From NCBI RefSeq assembly GCF_003438995.1, contig NZ_QSUN01000022.1, positions 1 through 64,000 of the forward strand: a stretch of DNA of 64,000 bases, given 5' to 3'. The notes under the pieces were generated by a model. The model was not told the DNA's origin, made no database searches, and worked only from the letters and a program-made list of their open reading frames with translations. Shown piece by piece: positions 34,101 through 43,414 of this stretch. The position numbers were made by a program, and so were the translations under genes. The stretch comes from Bacteroides sp. OM05-12. Lineage in GTDB: Bacteria > Bacteroidota > Bacteroidia > Bacteroidales > Bacteroidaceae. The stretch's first letter is position 1. Each line of letters begins with the position of its first letter.

Positions 34101-37100
34101 TGGATTTCAATTTCGGTGAACGTTGGATTCCGACAGGTATTTATTCGGCATATATGTCCTATCTATACGGTGCGAAAGTAAATATATCGTACACGAAGAG
34201 CATCGACGAATTTTCAGCGGAATGCGGCTCTACCAACGCAAAGATTACCCAACAATATGCCGTACAGGGACACTATAAGCTATACAATGGACTGAACCTG
34301 CTTCGTCATGCGCTGCACAATACCGTGCCGGACATGATGAAAAGTATCGGAAAGGACGAGCACGGCAACGACATCAAGGTGCGGGACAGCGAGGGCATAC
34401 AGCTTGCCAATGCCAAAATCGACGAGATACGGTCGGGCTTCACCGACTGGCTGGAAGCGCAGTCGCCGGAGTTCAAGGAACGGCTTGCCGATATGTACAA
34501 CCGGAAGTTTAATTGCTACGTCCGTCCGAAGTATGACGGAAGCCACCAGACCTTTCCCGACCTGGACCTGAAAGGACTGGAACGGAAATACAATATCAAA
34601 GAGATATACCAGAGCCAGAAAGATTGTATCTGGATGTCGCTGTTGAATGGCGGTGGTATCTGCGACCATGAGGTGGGTACAGGAAAGACCCTGATAATGT
34701 GTGTTATAGCACATGAGATGAAACGGCTCGGACTGGCACATAAACCGATTATCACCGGTCTGAAAGCGAACGTGGCGGAAATAGCCGAGTGCTACCGTAC
34801 CGCCTATCCGAACGCCCGTATCCTCTACGCTTCGGAAGCGGACTTTTCGACCAAGAACCGGGTGAAGTTCTTCAATAATATCAAGAATAACGACTATGAC
34901 TGCATTATCATGTCGCACGACCAATTCGGTAAGATACCGCAGTCGCCGGAAATGCAGGAAGAGATATTGCAAGCGGAACTGGATACGGTGGAAGAAAATC
35001 TGGAAGTGTTGCGCAAGCAGGGAAAAGACATCTCGCGCGGGATGATGAAGGGACTGGAAGTGCGGAAGCACAACCTCGAAGCGAAACTGGAAAAAATCGC
35101 CGATGCGATAAAGGTAAGGACGGACGACGTGGTGGACTTCAAACAAATGGGTATCGACCATATCCTAATTGACGAGAGCCATCAGTTCAAAAACCTGATG
35201 TTCAATACCCGGCACGGGCGTGTAGCCGGATTGGGAAACAGCGAGGGAAGCCAAAAGGCGCTGAACATGCTGTACGCCATCCGCACCATTCAGGAACGTT
35301 CCGGCAAGGACCTCGGTGCGACGTTCCTTTCGGGAACGACCATCAGTAACAGCCTGACGGAACTGTACCTGCTGTTCAAATACCTGCGTCCGCAGGAACT
35401 GGAACGGCAGAACATCTCCTGTTTTGATGCGTGGGCTGCCATCTTTGCCAAAAAAACTACCGATTTCGAGTTCTCGGTAACGAACAACGTGGTGCAGAAA
35501 GAGCGTTTCCGATATTTTATCAAAGTGCCGGAACTGGCTGCGTTCTACAACGAGATAACGGACTACCGCACGGCGGAGGACGTGGGCGTGGACCGTCCGG
35601 ATATGAACGAGATACTGTATGACATCGAACCTACGGGAGAGCAGGAAGCGTTTATAGAAAAGTTGATGGAGTTTGCCAAGTCAGGCGACGCCACTATACT
35701 GGGACGAGGCAGGCTGTCGGACACGGAAGAGAAAGCGAAGATGCTGATTGCTACGGACTATGCAAGAAAAATGGCATTGGATATGCGTATGGTCGATCCG
35801 GCAAAGTACAGCGACCACCCGAACAACAAGGCGAGCCACTGCGCCCGCAAGATTGCCGAATACTATAAGAAATTTGACGAACAGAAGGGTACGCAGTTCG
35901 TATTCTCGGATCTGGGGACCTTCAAACCCGGCGAGTGGAACATTTATAGCGAAATCAAACGCAAGCTGGTGGAGGACTACGGGATTCCAGCGGATGAAAT
36001 ACGCTTTATTCAGGAGTGCAAGACGGACAAGGCACGTGAAGCGGTAATAAAGGCAATGAACGAGGGCAAGGTGCGCGTGCTGTTCGGTTCGACAAGTATG
36101 CTCGGAACGGGCGTGAACGCCCAGAAAAGGGCGGTGGCTGTGCATCATCTGGATACGCCGTGGCGACCGTCCGACCTCTCCCAAAGAAACGGCCGGGCGG
36201 TGCGCAAGGGTAACGAAATAGCGAAGTTCTTTGCCGGAAACAAGGTGGATGTAATCATTTACGCCACGAAAAAGACACTGGACAGCTATAAGTTTAACCT
36301 GCTGCACTGCAAGCAGACGTTCATCTCGCAGCTTAAAAGCGGCGCGATGGGCGCACGTACCATCGACGAGGGTTCGATGGACGAGAAGAACGGCATGAAC
36401 TTCTCGGAATACATGGCGATTCTTTCGGGTAATACCGACCTGCTGGACAAAGCGAAATTAGAAAAGAAAATAGCCTCGCTGGAAAGCGAGCGCAAAACTT
36501 TCCTCAAAGCGAAGATGGGTGCGGAAAGCAAGCTGAAGGATAAACAGGAGGAGATCGGGCAGAACCGGACACGTATCGACCTGATGAGCAAGGATTACGA
36601 AACATTCAGCAGCCGTATGCAGACCGACGGGGATGGCAACCGCCTGAACCCGGTGCGCCTGCACGGTTTCGATGCAGCGGACGAGAAAAGCATCGGAACA
36701 AGGTTACAGGAGATTGCCAAGAATACCACTACGGCAAAAGAGTACACCCCTATCGGGGAACTGTACGGATTCCCTATCAAGGTGAAAAGCGAGAGCGTTG
36801 TGGACGGCGGGCTTGCACTGACGCAGAACCGGTTCGTTATTGAAGGGAACTACAAGTACACTTACAATAACGGCGCTATCGCTATGGCAGATACTAAAGC
36901 CGCTGCCATGAACTTTTTCCGGGCAATGGAAAAAATACCGGGTATGGTCGAGCAGTACCAGGAAAAGAACTATGTACTGGAAAAAGACCTGCCGGTGTTG
37001 CAGGAAATGGCAGGCAAAGTATGGAAAAAGGAAGACGAGCTGAAACAATTAAAGACGGAACTTGCCACACTGGACCGGAAGATACAACTGGAACTGACAC

Positions 37101-37285
37101 CACCCACCCCTTCTGCCGGAGAACCGGACAAAGAGCAACAGCAGGAAGAACAGACAAGGAAACCAGAAATGCAACAAGGGCAACGCCCGAATATGATACC
37201 ACCTGCATATTCTGATTTAATCTGTAATCCGATAGCAGACGCTCCTCTTGAAATCAAACCTGTTGTAAAAGGCTTAAAAATATGA
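31181..37285 (+). CDS. Giant N6-adenine methylase-SNF2-type helicase
   Basis: A 2034-aa cytoplasmic protein. The N-terminal part has a gamma-type N6 methyltransferase: AdoMet motif [15 protein letters not shown] (about residue 130) and LSNIPFGD (N-I-P-F, motif IV, about 190). A low-complexity linker follows (about 400-700). The helicase core has Walker [12 protein letters not shown] (about 1165), DESH in [11 protein letters not shown] (about 1331), [10 protein letters not shown] and the C-lobe motifs [12 protein letters not shown] and [14 protein letters not shown]-terminal coiled-coil region (about 1760-2000) closes it. No nuclease motif was found, so self-protection or DNA remodelling (compare phage P1 DarB and other mobile-element methylase-helicases) fits better than restriction. 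It overlaps the upstream DUF1896 gene. Confidence 0.9.
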   Translation: MAFNRKAKLRDNIEAIRTVFTLEKEGRTATPTEREVLERYCGFGGLKCILNPADELTDAVHWAKSDLDLFPLTVELHRLIRENSKDERQYKRYVSSLKNSVLTAFYTPREVTEGIAKALVNYKVEARFLLEPSAGQGAFMDAYRKFYPQTDMTAFEKDLLTGKILTQLYPECKVRTEGFEKMEKYFNGHFDVALSNIPFGDIAVFDPDFSNSKSAERRTALKSIHNYFFLKGLDAVRDGGIVAFITSQGVVNSRRNENVLREMFRHADLVSALRLPNNLFTDGAGTEVGSDLIVLQKNRDKGDMSVDEDLLCGGYLSDKGVAVNEYFREYPDRIICTQQKMGTDPYGKPAMEYLHEGGVQGIADDVYEKLGMDCNARLDIMRYLAEIIRQRKTAVPQTEKIQERTAPENTVPAKDERLPEEMTAETAAITGTIPVTEDKEREKEKTAMPVEGGLFAFTTTDVKKEKEEAEPMTAPLLTLYDLFGFTQAERREAQQGIKKKKSPQRKGKTTPVQKNLFGDVKPQAANDAKDAQTAKGTTKQPETISPQHTSQRENPAASTAEDTVQAAEQMAAEQTAAQMSAQTINTDPEEVYAAINWETNPPINGFYETMMSLTPERREELRQKAGLHREMKTAKTQTTGTTGATNVTADNNGGKTSRNGTSNGNGTSNGNEWMYPVENAPAEDLKRRAQEVEQEMRAEEAALTKEERQRRHEQEMQPRPYSRPVDAHLKEGSLVWEYTAGVRYQVGVLKRVTPLGATFQPLDLDSVQKEKAQQYIRLRDAYQRLYANEAEKQEEDKEWREHLNTHYDEFVMRYGNLNAKQNVKLILMDAAGRDTLSLEREEDGKIVRADIFDRPVSFATEETTHVGTATEALALSLNRTGEVDLDYMQSLTGTDREELTEELKGRIYYNPLKDHYEIKDRFIAGNVVQKAENISRWLAANEEEGESHPMKAAAEASLAALHEAQPRPISFEELDFNFGERWIPTGIYSAYMSYLYGAKVNISYTKSIDEFSAECGSTNAKITQQYAVQGHYKLYNGLNLLRHALHNTVPDMMKSIGKDEHGNDIKVRDSEGIQLANAKIDEIRSGFTDWLEAQSPEFKERLADMYNRKFNCYVRPKYDGSHQTFPDLDLKGLERKYNIKEIYQSQKDCIWMSLLNGGGICDHEVGTGKTLIMCVIAHEMKRLGLAHKPIITGLKANVAEIAECYRTAYPNARILYASEADFSTKNRVKFFNNIKNNDYDCIIMSHDQFGKIPQSPEMQEEILQAELDTVEENLEVLRKQGKDISRGMMKGLEVRKHNLEAKLEKIADAIKVRTDDVVDFKQMGIDHILIDESHQFKNLMFNTRHGRVAGLGNSEGSQKALNMLYAIRTIQERSGKDLGATFLSGTTISNSLTELYLLFKYLRPQELERQNISCFDAWAAIFAKKTTDFEFSVTNNVVQKERFRYFIKVPELAAFYNEITDYRTAEDVGVDRPDMNEILYDIEPTGEQEAFIEKLMEFAKSGDATILGRGRLSDTEEKAKMLIATDYARKMALDMRMVDPAKYSDHPNNKASHCARKIAEYYKKFDEQKGTQFVFSDLGTFKPGEWNIYSEIKRKLVEDYGIPADEIRFIQECKTDKAREAVIKAMNEGKVRVLFGSTSMLGTGVNAQKRAVAVHHLDTPWRPSDLSQRNGRAVRKGNEIAKFFAGNKVDVIIYATKKTLDSYKFNLLHCKQTFISQLKSGAMGARTIDEGSMDEKNGMNFSEYMAILSGNTDLLDKAKLEKKIASLESERKTFLKAKMGAESKLKDKQEEIGQNRTRIDLMSKDYETFSSRMQTDGDGNRLNPVRLHGFDAADEKSIGTRLQEIAKNTTTAKEYTPIGELYGFPIKVKSESVVDGGLALTQNRFVIEGNYKYTYNNGAIAMADTKAAAMNFFRAMEKIPGMVEQYQEKNYVLEKDLPVLQEMAGKVWKKEDELKQLKTELATLDRKIQLELTPPTPSAGEPDKEQQQEEQTRKPEMQQGQRPNMIPPAYSDLICNPIADAPLEIKPVVKGLKI

Positions 37286-37292
37286 TAAGGGT

Positions 37293-37318
37293 AAAGGTTG
37301 CCGTGCTTGGCAACCTTT
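37293..37318 (+). terminator. Hairpin terminator after the methylase-helicase gene
   Basis: AAAGGTTGCC and GGCAACCTTT pair perfectly around the loop GTGCTT, followed by ATTATTATG. It separates the ICE core from the DUF2589 cargo cassette. Confidence 0.85.
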
Positions 37319-37426
37319 ATTATTATGTTATCGGGTGGATTATTCGGTCATTCGGGAAGCATACACCCGATAAACCATTAAATTTTAGTTTATTTGAGTG
37401 TCTGTGAGATGTAACACGCTTTATTC

Positions 37427-37969
37427 ATGCAAGAAACAAAAAGAAACAAGATAAGAACAAAAATTATTATTATCGAAGAAAAAGATGAAGAAGATATAAC
37501 CGTCATGCAGCTTGCCATAGATAAAAAACAATTATTGGATTTTATCAACAGCTTCATACTGTCGGTCAGCATTCCCGATAAAGTAACTGCCGAACTTCCG
37601 GTCATCAGAAAATATGACGACCATGTGTGCATACGCAAAGGATCGGGATATAAAAAAGTGGCAATAAGAGAGATCGCTTATCTGGAAGCTGCCCGTAATT
37701 ACTGTGATGTCCATTTGGAAGACAATACTTGCCTGAATGTGTCTATGCCGATGAATGAAGTATATGATTATTTGAATCCGGCGTGTTTTAAAAGGATACA
37801 CCGATCATTTATAGTTCATTTGGAATATGTGGATACCTATAGGGGCAATATGGTGATTTTGAGAAACGGGAAAGAAATCGTTGTCGGCAGGGAATACAGA
37901 GATAAAATCAGTGAAGAGTTTATCTGTATCGGTTCACGTAAGCGTGTCAAAGACAAAAATGACAAATGA
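37427..37969 (+). CDS. LytTR-domain DNA-binding regulator
   Basis: A 180-aa regulator without a receiver domain. Residues 1-60 are a charged then hydrophobic N-terminal part (RTKIIIIEEKDEEDITVMQ, LLDFINSFILSVSI). The LytTR domain covers about 65-175: LPVIRKYDDHVCIRKGSGYKKVAIREIAYLEAARNYCDVHLEDN, MPMNEVYDYL, FKRIHRSFIVHLEYVDTYRGN and IVVGREYRDKISEEF. LytTR domains bind short direct repeats through beta strands. A fitting TTGTCCGG repeat lies downstream at 37992-38022, in front of the five-gene cassette, so this is probably its regulator. Confidence 0.88.
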   Translation: MQETKRNKIRTKIIIIEEKDEEDITVMQLAIDKKQLLDFINSFILSVSIPDKVTAELPVIRKYDDHVCIRKGSGYKKVAIREIAYLEAARNYCDVHLEDNTCLNVSMPMNEVYDYLNPACFKRIHRSFIVHLEYVDTYRGNMVILRNGKEIVVGREYRDKISEEFICIGSRKRVKDKNDK

Positions 37970-37991
37970 CGCCGCCGGGTGGATTAAACCG

Positions 37992-38030
37992 TTGTCCGGC
38001 AAGATTTTTTTTTATTGTCCGGTACTTTCG
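37992..38030 (+). promoter_or_regulatory. Candidate LytTR operator and -7 box of the DUF2589 cassette
   Basis: TTGTCCGG occurs at 37992-37999 and 38015-38022, period 23 bp, close to the two-turn spacing of LytTR sites. The second copy directly touches TACTTTCG (38023-38030), a TAnnTTTG-like -7 box with one mismatch. The first cassette gene starts at 38093. Confidence 0.5.
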
Positions 38031-38092
38031 CGAATTTTGGTGATGAAGTTAGCTAACAACAATTAATAATCACAATTAAAAAAAGAATTATT

Positions 38093-38980
38093 ATGAAAAT
38101 TGATACAACACCTTCACAAGTGGCAACCAGCGCATTGCAAGCGATACCGTTTTCAACGATTATCGGTTCACCACTTGACGCCTGTATTAAGGCACAGGCT
38201 ATGGCTGCAAAAACAACGTGGCAATTTATTCAAGAAGTAGGCATGAAGAAAGTTGATGGCAAGGACGATACGAAAGAGGCCGTTAACGTGGCATTCACTT
38301 TCATCCAGAACGGAAACACAGTCCGTTTGAATATTCCATTGCTATCCATTATCCCGATTCCTTACATTGCTATCCAGAACATCGATATTTCTTTCAAGGC
38401 TAATTTGTCAGCAGCATCCAGCACCGCTGAGGAAAGGGTCAGCAATGACCAGTTTAATACGGATATAACAGGTGGCGGCTTATTTGGTTGGGGAATGTGG
38501 GGTGTCAAAATGAGCCTAAAAGGCGGTTATTCTTCCAAAAAAGATTCGCGTGCCACGCAGGATTCCAAATACAGTGTGGAATACACGATGGATGTAGATA
38601 TCCGCGCCGGACAGGAAAACATGCCTGCCGGACTTGCTAAGGTTCTCGAAATATTGAACAGTTCACTCAATGTTTGCAACCCCAAGGGGGAATTGGGTGT
38701 TAACAGCAATCTTTTTGAAGTAGAATCGGACAGTGGTTTTAGTGAACAGCTGATTGTTACTTATAAGAATCCGGATGGACGTTACGAACCAACCAGGATT
38801 ACAGTAAGGGATTCATCAGGCGAGATAAAACCCAGTGATGCAGATGAAGATAAAATTTTGAATGCCAAGAGTAACAGTCGTATCTTCAGGCTGGAAAAAA
38901 CAGGAATTTATACAGTGGTAGCCGGAGATCTTAGTGAGACGGTTGAAGTGAAAAAAATCGTAAACCCTGCTAACAAGTAA
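38093..38980 (+). CDS. DUF2589 family protein
   Basis: A 295-aa soluble protein without signal peptide. The N terminus has the family pattern IIGSPLDACIKAQAMAAKTTWQFIQEVG (about 24-51, split here as a helix), then FTFIQNGNTVRLNIPLLSIIPIPYIAIQNIDISFKANL written as two beta segments (about 66-103), a glycine-rich loop, and DVDIRAGQENMPAGLAKVLEILN (about 165-187). A C-terminal beta domain of about 80 residues (about 210-290; FSEQLIVTYKNPDGRYEPT, IFRLEKTGIYTVVAGDLSE) is extra and looks Ig-like. DUF2589 has no known function. It leads a packed set of five genes, and two neighbours repeat its core layout. Confidence 0.8.
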   Translation: MKIDTTPSQVATSALQAIPFSTIIGSPLDACIKAQAMAAKTTWQFIQEVGMKKVDGKDDTKEAVNVAFTFIQNGNTVRLNIPLLSIIPIPYIAIQNIDISFKANLSAASSTAEERVSNDQFNTDITGGGLFGWGMWGVKMSLKGGYSSKKDSRATQDSKYSVEYTMDVDIRAGQENMPAGLAKVLEILNSSLNVCNPKGELGVNSNLFEVESDSGFSEQLIVTYKNPDGRYEPTRITVRDSSGEIKPSDADEDKILNAKSNSRIFRLEKTGIYTVVAGDLSETVEVKKIVNPANK

Positions 38981-38991
38981 ACTAACCCTGC

Positions 38992-39783
38992 ATGGCTGAA
39001 TTTAACAAAATCATCAGTACGCTTTTGAATGACGTCATTCAAGCCCAGCATGAAGCGAATCTTTATGCCGGAAGTTTGCGGAACGAATATCGTGAGGGGG
39101 GTAAAGCCAATGGCTTTACCCTACCATACGCTACTATCGGAAACATTGAATTAAACCTGAAATATGGCATTGAAAATGCGGAATCCCAGCGTGAACAGGT
39201 AGAAACTGATTACCAAAAACTTTATTCCTTTCTGAAAAACTTCTCTCATCAGACCGCTAAAGTAACTATCGCTGGCATCATCTCGTCGATAAAAGCTGTC
39301 GATGTAGCCACCGACGGCGAGGCGCAGCGTATCTGGGTATTGCTGTCTGAAGAAAGCAAAGAATACCGTAAACTACTTACTTACCTGAGCCGCAGGATAT
39401 ATAGCCGGTTGATTTCCGGTATAGGTGTCGTTCTTGACGGGCAAGGATCTCTTCTTACAGAACCGCTTGTTACTCTTTTGTGCAGCATAATCCGCAGCGA
39501 TTTTTTATGCTTACCAGACATCGAAGGCCTGTTTAACAGAAAAAAAAGCAGGCAATCACGAGAAGAGGTGGAAAATAACGCTGTCAGCATGCTTCGACCT
39601 TTTGTGGAAGAACAGGTATCAGGATACAATTTTTCAACCAAACGGATAGTACCTACCGCCGACGTGATAGTGGATTCGGCAGGACTTGAAAAAGTCCCTG
39701 CTGAATGCATTCACTCCATCCGCTTGAAACTGAGTCTGCCTGATTCTTCTAATTATGTTGAACCCCATAACGAGAAACAATGA
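38992..39783 (+). CDS. Hypothetical protein with DUF2589-like layout
   Basis: A 263-aa soluble protein. It shares the order seen in the neighbouring DUF2589 proteins: an N-terminal helix (TLLNDVIQAQHEANLYAGSL), then a hydrophobic strand pair (FTLPYATIGNIELNLKYGI), then a long helical part (ESQREQVETDYQKLYSFLKN) and a distinct region to the end with RLKLSLPDSSNYVE. The match is at the level of layout, so relationship is likely but not proven. It starts 11 nt after the DUF2589 gene and overlaps the next gene by 4 nt. Confidence 0.6.
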   Translation: MAEFNKIISTLLNDVIQAQHEANLYAGSLRNEYREGGKANGFTLPYATIGNIELNLKYGIENAESQREQVETDYQKLYSFLKNFSHQTAKVTIAGIISSIKAVDVATDGEAQRIWVLLSEESKEYRKLLTYLSRRIYSRLISGIGVVLDGQGSLLTEPLVTLLCSIIRSDFLCLPDIEGLFNRKKSRQSREEVENNAVSMLRPFVEEQVSGYNFSTKRIVPTADVIVDSAGLEKVPAECIHSIRLKLSLPDSSNYVEPHNEKQ

Positions 39784-40379
39784 TGAATACGCTTACAACA
39801 GGCTCGCAGGTGGTTTCCCTGCGTGATCTCCTTTCAAGCACACTCGTAGCAACAGTGGATGCCGATACGGCGGCAGCCCAGCGGTACTACAGCAATATGT
39901 GCGAGCTTGCTTTTGAACATTATGACAAAGGAACGGACGAGGCAGGCAATTTGCGCACACTGACCTTTTGGTACACGGACGCAGTCGGTACCACACAATC
40001 GTTGGATATACCGATTCTTTCCCTGTTACCGTTGCCCTTGCTGCAAGTCAAGGAGGCAGACTTCGGCTTCAATGTTCGAATTGCGGACCTGTCGGAATCG
40101 CAGGAGGAAGCATTTTTTTTATTCGATGGGAGTTCCGACCTGCCAAAGAGCGAATGCCACATACCACCCCAACTGCGCGTAGCCTTGCGATCTTTCCGTT
40201 CGGGAGAGAGTTCCAGCGATGAATGTACAAACGCATATATGCCCAATATGAAAGTGAATGTGAGGCTTCATCAAGCCGATCTGCCCGGCGGACTTTCGCG
40301 TTTTCTTCAGTTTGTTAATAATATGGAGTTTAAATCAGTTGAGAATAATAAAATAAAAGATGATGCAGAACATGAATAG
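39780..40379 (+). CDS. DUF2589-like protein (second, short form)
   Basis: A 199-aa soluble protein. Core elements align with the first DUF2589 protein: helix SLRDLLSSTLVATVDADTAA, strand pair SLDIPILSLLPLPLLQVKE then ADFGFNVRIADL (compare NIPLLSIIPIPYIAIQNI), and MKVNVRLHQADLPGGLSRFL followed by QFVNNM (compare MPAGLAKVLEILN). It lacks the C-terminal beta domain of the first protein. It begins inside the stop region of the upstream gene (ATGA overlap), so translation is coupled. Three related proteins side by side suggest a hetero-oligomer. Confidence 0.7.
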   Translation: MMNTLTTGSQVVSLRDLLSSTLVATVDADTAAAQRYYSNMCELAFEHYDKGTDEAGNLRTLTFWYTDAVGTTQSLDIPILSLLPLPLLQVKEADFGFNVRIADLSESQEEAFFLFDGSSDLPKSECHIPPQLRVALRSFRSGESSSDECTNAYMPNMKVNVRLHQADLPGGLSRFLQFVNNMEFKSVENNKIKDDAEHE

Positions 40380-40593
40380 AGACAAAGTCGGCGGTTTTAG
40401 CTGTCCGGTATGTGGAGGTTTCATTCCGACCTCTATGGAGGAACTTGTAACAAGTTCTTCTCTCGTTTGCCCGGTTTGCAATTTGCAATTGACTATTGAT
40501 AAAGCCAGTTCACAAAAAGCAATGGAAGCAATGAATAAAGTAATGGATGCTCAAAAGAATGTAGAAAAGGCTTCACACTTTGACGGAAAATAG
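40360..40593 (+). CDS. Small zinc-ribbon protein
   Basis: A 77-aa protein with two CPxC pairs: CPVCGGFIPTSM at about residues 14-25 and CPVCNLQL at about 43-50, a classic zinc ribbon. The C-terminal 27 residues (SSQKAMEAMNKVMDAQKNVE) form a helix. The start overlaps the preceding gene by 20 nt; an ATG at 40372 is possible too. Zinc ribbons of this size often bridge proteins or bind nucleic acid; which applies is unknown. It seems a fixed part of the cassette because spacing to both neighbours is minimal. Confidence 0.75.
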   Translation: MMQNMNRDKVGGFSCPVCGGFIPTSMEELVTSSSLVCPVCNLQLTIDKASSQKAMEAMNKVMDAQKNVEKASHFDGK

Positions 40594-40595
40594 TT

Positions 40596-40997
40596 ATGAA
40601 ACGCTCCGGATTTAAAGATTCGCTTTTTCTGTTTTTAAAGAAGGTCGGTATTAAAACAGCTTATTCCCGATTACTTGAGACAGAAAAGGTCTTAAATTCA
40701 ATCCTTTCGGATATGTCCTGCTTTAAATGCCGTCCGTTGGATAGAAAACACCAACATATACAGATTATACAAGTTCGCGATGCTGCGGACGTGTATAATC
40801 TATACAGGACATTATGCAGAAACAGTACCGTTGTATGTTCCTATAACAAAGACGGAAAAGCCGAATACACATCTGAAGGCATAACTTTGAAAAGTTATTA
40901 TGCACCGGAAAACAATGTCTATATATCCCGACTACTGTTATCTTCTGATTATCAGCTCAACGGGATTAAAGAAATTGTATTCAAAATAGTAAAGTGA
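40596..40997 (+). CDS. Hypothetical protein, last gene of the DUF2589 cassette
   Basis: A 133-aa basic soluble protein (MKRSGFKDSLFLFLKKVGIK...), start 2 nt after the zinc-ribbon gene. It shows alternating strands and helices (HIQIIQVRDAADVYNLYRTL, VVCSYNKDGKAEYTSEGI, IKEIVFKIVK) but no motif I know. The AT-rich codon use is like the rest of the cassette and unlike the GC-rich fimbrial genes beyond. It is convergent with the AraC-type gene 38 nt away. Confidence 0.65.
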   Translation: MKRSGFKDSLFLFLKKVGIKTAYSRLLETEKVLNSILSDMSCFKCRPLDRKHQHIQIIQVRDAADVYNLYRTLCRNSTVVCSYNKDGKAEYTSEGITLKSYYAPENNVYISRLLLSSDYQLNGIKEIVFKIVK

Positions 40998-41034
40998 TCT
41001 TTGACATATTAAAAAAGCTATTGCTCAAAAACGA

Positions 41035-42156
41035 TTACTTTTCAAAAACTTTCAATAACGCCAGTTTATCCTCTTCCTTCTTTGCCCGGAGATAACTCCG
41101 ATAGCTGCTGAAGCCTGCCATAAGTACCAAATCCATATTGCTCTTGGTTGCATTCGAGGGGAGTAAACGTAAGTGGTCGAGTTCGTTCAGCCTGCAACGG
41201 TTAATCAGGCTACAGAAATTCATCTGGTATTCCTTACTTATAAACTCCGATATATAGCTGCGGTTGGTATTCAGCCCCGCGGCTAAATCGGTGATGCGCA
41301 ATTGGGGATTAAGATAGGGACTCTTATCACGCAGGTAACGCTCGAAGTGCTTGCGGTCGATGCTTGCGGCCATAGACGGGCTATCGTTTTTCAGGGCATC
41401 GGGCTGGATAATAAGGTAATTGCTATTGAGCAGATTAAAACAAAGGATAAGGTAATTAATAAAATATGCCAATGCTCCAAACAGCAGCAGAGAACTGACA
41501 GCAGCGACCGGAACACCTATCAGAAGCCCCGCAAAAGGGAGTGGTACCGTGACAAGTATGAGCACCTGGATGATAGTCTGCCAATTAAGGGAGGTATAAT
41601 ACGCATCGGCGGAATAGTTCACGATAAATTCTCTGTAACGGCGTATATTCCGCAGGTTCAATGCGGGATATAAAGAATTATAAACAACGAATATGACAGT
41701 TGCCGTCACGTACATTACCCGGAACCAGCTATTGTAACCGGCATCTCCGTAAATAATGTCCATTTGACGATCCACCGGAACAAGGAGGCTACCGGTTGCC
41801 GAGACGGCAATGATGAGAAGCGGTATAATCAGATGCAAACGGTTGAACTTGGGATGTTCCCCTGTATTGGTAATGATGGAAACGAACCTGTAAATCATCA
41901 CCTGGTCAAGCATCAGCGTCAACAGGAATACCGTATAGTAATACACGAAGACGCGGGGGCTGAGAACAAAAAACACCATGCCCAGCCATCCCAGTAATGA
42001 AACAAGATAGGCAAAGGCAAGGAACAGGCGCAATCGTCTCTCAACCGGGTTAGACCTGCGTGCATGGGCGTCCATCAGCATCATTATCATACAGATTACC
42101 GCACATACCACAGGAGCCGAAAAAGCAAAGGCTTCCGCCAGTTTCATGTGTATCAT
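41035..42156 (-). CDS. Membrane-bound AraC-type regulator (second of a pair)
   Basis: A 373-aa protein. The N-terminal part holds about six to seven TM segments (for example FSAPVVCAVICMIMMLMDA, LFLAFAYLVSLLGWLGMVFF, LHLIIPLLIIAVSATGSLLV, LILVTVPLPFAGLLIG). The C-terminal 110 residues are an AraC-like double HTH: YLNPQLRITDLAAGLNTNRSYISEFISKEYQMNFCSLINRCRLNELDHL, then MDLVLMAGFSSYRSYLRAKKEED. The DNA-binding domain is thus tied to the membrane. It overlaps its paralogue 42153-43331 by 4 nt, so the two are co-translated. The pair diverges from the fimbrial operon and probably controls it. Confidence 0.88.
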   Translation of the reverse strand: MIHMKLAEAFAFSAPVVCAVICMIMMLMDAHARRSNPVERRLRLFLAFAYLVSLLGWLGMVFFVLSPRVFVYYYTVFLLTLMLDQVMIYRFVSIITNTGEHPKFNRLHLIIPLLIIAVSATGSLLVPVDRQMDIIYGDAGYNSWFRVMYVTATVIFVVYNSLYPALNLRNIRRYREFIVNYSADAYYTSLNWQTIIQVLILVTVPLPFAGLLIGVPVAAVSSLLLFGALAYFINYLILCFNLLNSNYLIIQPDALKNDSPSMAASIDRKHFERYLRDKSPYLNPQLRITDLAAGLNTNRSYISEFISKEYQMNFCSLINRCRLNELDHLRLLPSNATKSNMDLVLMAGFSSYRSYLRAKKEEDKLALLKVFEK

Positions 42157-43331
42157 TCAAGACCTCCTTTCTTCTTGCCCGCTTCCTTTCTTTCGGTGGC
42201 GGCATCCCGTTCCGCCGCAACGGCACGGGAGTAATTACGGAAGTCCTTAAATCCTACCTTGTCTATCAGCGAACTGATGCTTTTGCCCTGATTTTCGGGC
42301 TGCGAACGAAGCCGGGCGAGTTCTTTGAGCCGGAGCCGATTCAGGTACCGGTTGAAGTTCACTCCGTATGTCCGGTTGATGAAAGCGGAGAGTGCAGTGC
42401 GGTTTACATCCATATCTTCCACGAGATCGATTATTTTGTAGTCAGGATTCAGATACGGTTTACTCTCCCCGATAAAGTTCTCGAAACGGATGCGGTTCAG
42501 CTTGCCGGTATGCTGCTTGCGCCAGGGCTTTACCCGCGTTTCCGCAACCGGTTTCTCCACGATTTCCGGCATGTAGTACAGCATATATTTCCGGCGTATG
42601 ATATGGTAGGAAAGCAATATTTGTTGTGCGGCTATACCCGTTGTCACCAGCAAGGTTCCGAAGGAGTACAGTATTTCGCCGCGGGGCTTATAGGCGGGCA
42701 ATAATGAAGAAATCAACGAAGTGAGGGATATGCCAATCAGGAACAGTACCCAGCGGGCAGGTTTACATTTCAAATTCTGATTGCCCGCTTTCCTATAGTA
42801 TCCTGCCAAAAGGGCTATTGTTAGGATATAATAGACCACTCCCCAAAGGAGACGGAAGAAAAGCTTGAGAGTGAAGAAATGGGCATAAGTTTCGTAGCCC
42901 CGTGGAAATACGAGCGCTTTTCCTTTCACGATTTCCACTTGCACGTCGAAGGGAACCAGAAACGACCACACTAACATGACTGCCGCCAGCAAACCGGGGA
43001 TGAGGTAATGCAGCGGAGAGAAGTTTTCGGGCTGTCCCAGCCTTGTAAGGTAACGGATAACGCGATAGAAGAATACAGGTATCAACACATACGACAGCAG
43101 GCACAGCGCATTCAGGCAAACGAACAGCGCCGGACAGAATGGGTAACAAAAGGTTATGCACCAGGCGATGCCCTCGACAACGAAGTAGGCGAATGTGATT
43201 TTTTTTAACATCATCTCTTCCCATGTCAGGCAATCCTGCAATGCGAAAGCAATCAGAGCTGCACATGCGGCGGATGAAAAGGCCGGAATAAGTACAGCCA
43301 TAGCCATAGTATATGAAGTGATGAGGTCCAT
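42153..43331 (-). CDS. Membrane-bound AraC-type regulator (first of a pair)
   Basis: A 392-aa paralogue of the next gene. Seven hydrophobic segments in residues 1-235 (LIPAFSSAACAALIAFAL, ALFVCLNALCLLSYVLIPVF, YLIPGLLAAVMLVWSFLV and others) precede the AraC-like domain: YLNPDYKIIDLVEDMDVNRTALSAFINRTYGVNFNRYLNRLRLKELARL, then ISSLIDKVGFKDFRNYSRA. The C terminus is strongly basic (ERKEAGKKKGG). The start is 276 bp from the first fimbrial gene. The intergenic region carries a 15-bp direct repeat at 43415 and 43448, which one of these proteins may bind. Confidence 0.88.
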   Translation of the reverse strand: MDLITSYTMAMAVLIPAFSSAACAALIAFALQDCLTWEEMMLKKITFAYFVVEGIAWCITFCYPFCPALFVCLNALCLLSYVLIPVFFYRVIRYLTRLGQPENFSPLHYLIPGLLAAVMLVWSFLVPFDVQVEIVKGKALVFPRGYETYAHFFTLKLFFRLLWGVVYYILTIALLAGYYRKAGNQNLKCKPARWVLFLIGISLTSLISSLLPAYKPRGEILYSFGTLLVTTGIAAQQILLSYHIIRRKYMLYYMPEIVEKPVAETRVKPWRKQHTGKLNRIRFENFIGESKPYLNPDYKIIDLVEDMDVNRTALSAFINRTYGVNFNRYLNRLRLKELARLRSQPENQGKSISSLIDKVGFKDFRNYSRAVAAERDAATERKEAGKKKGGLE

Positions 43332-43414
43332 AACTGCAAATATATTAAAATATAATCAAAGCAAACCGGATTTATGAAAAAAATAGGCTATTATATACTT
43401 ATTTGAGGGCGTTT

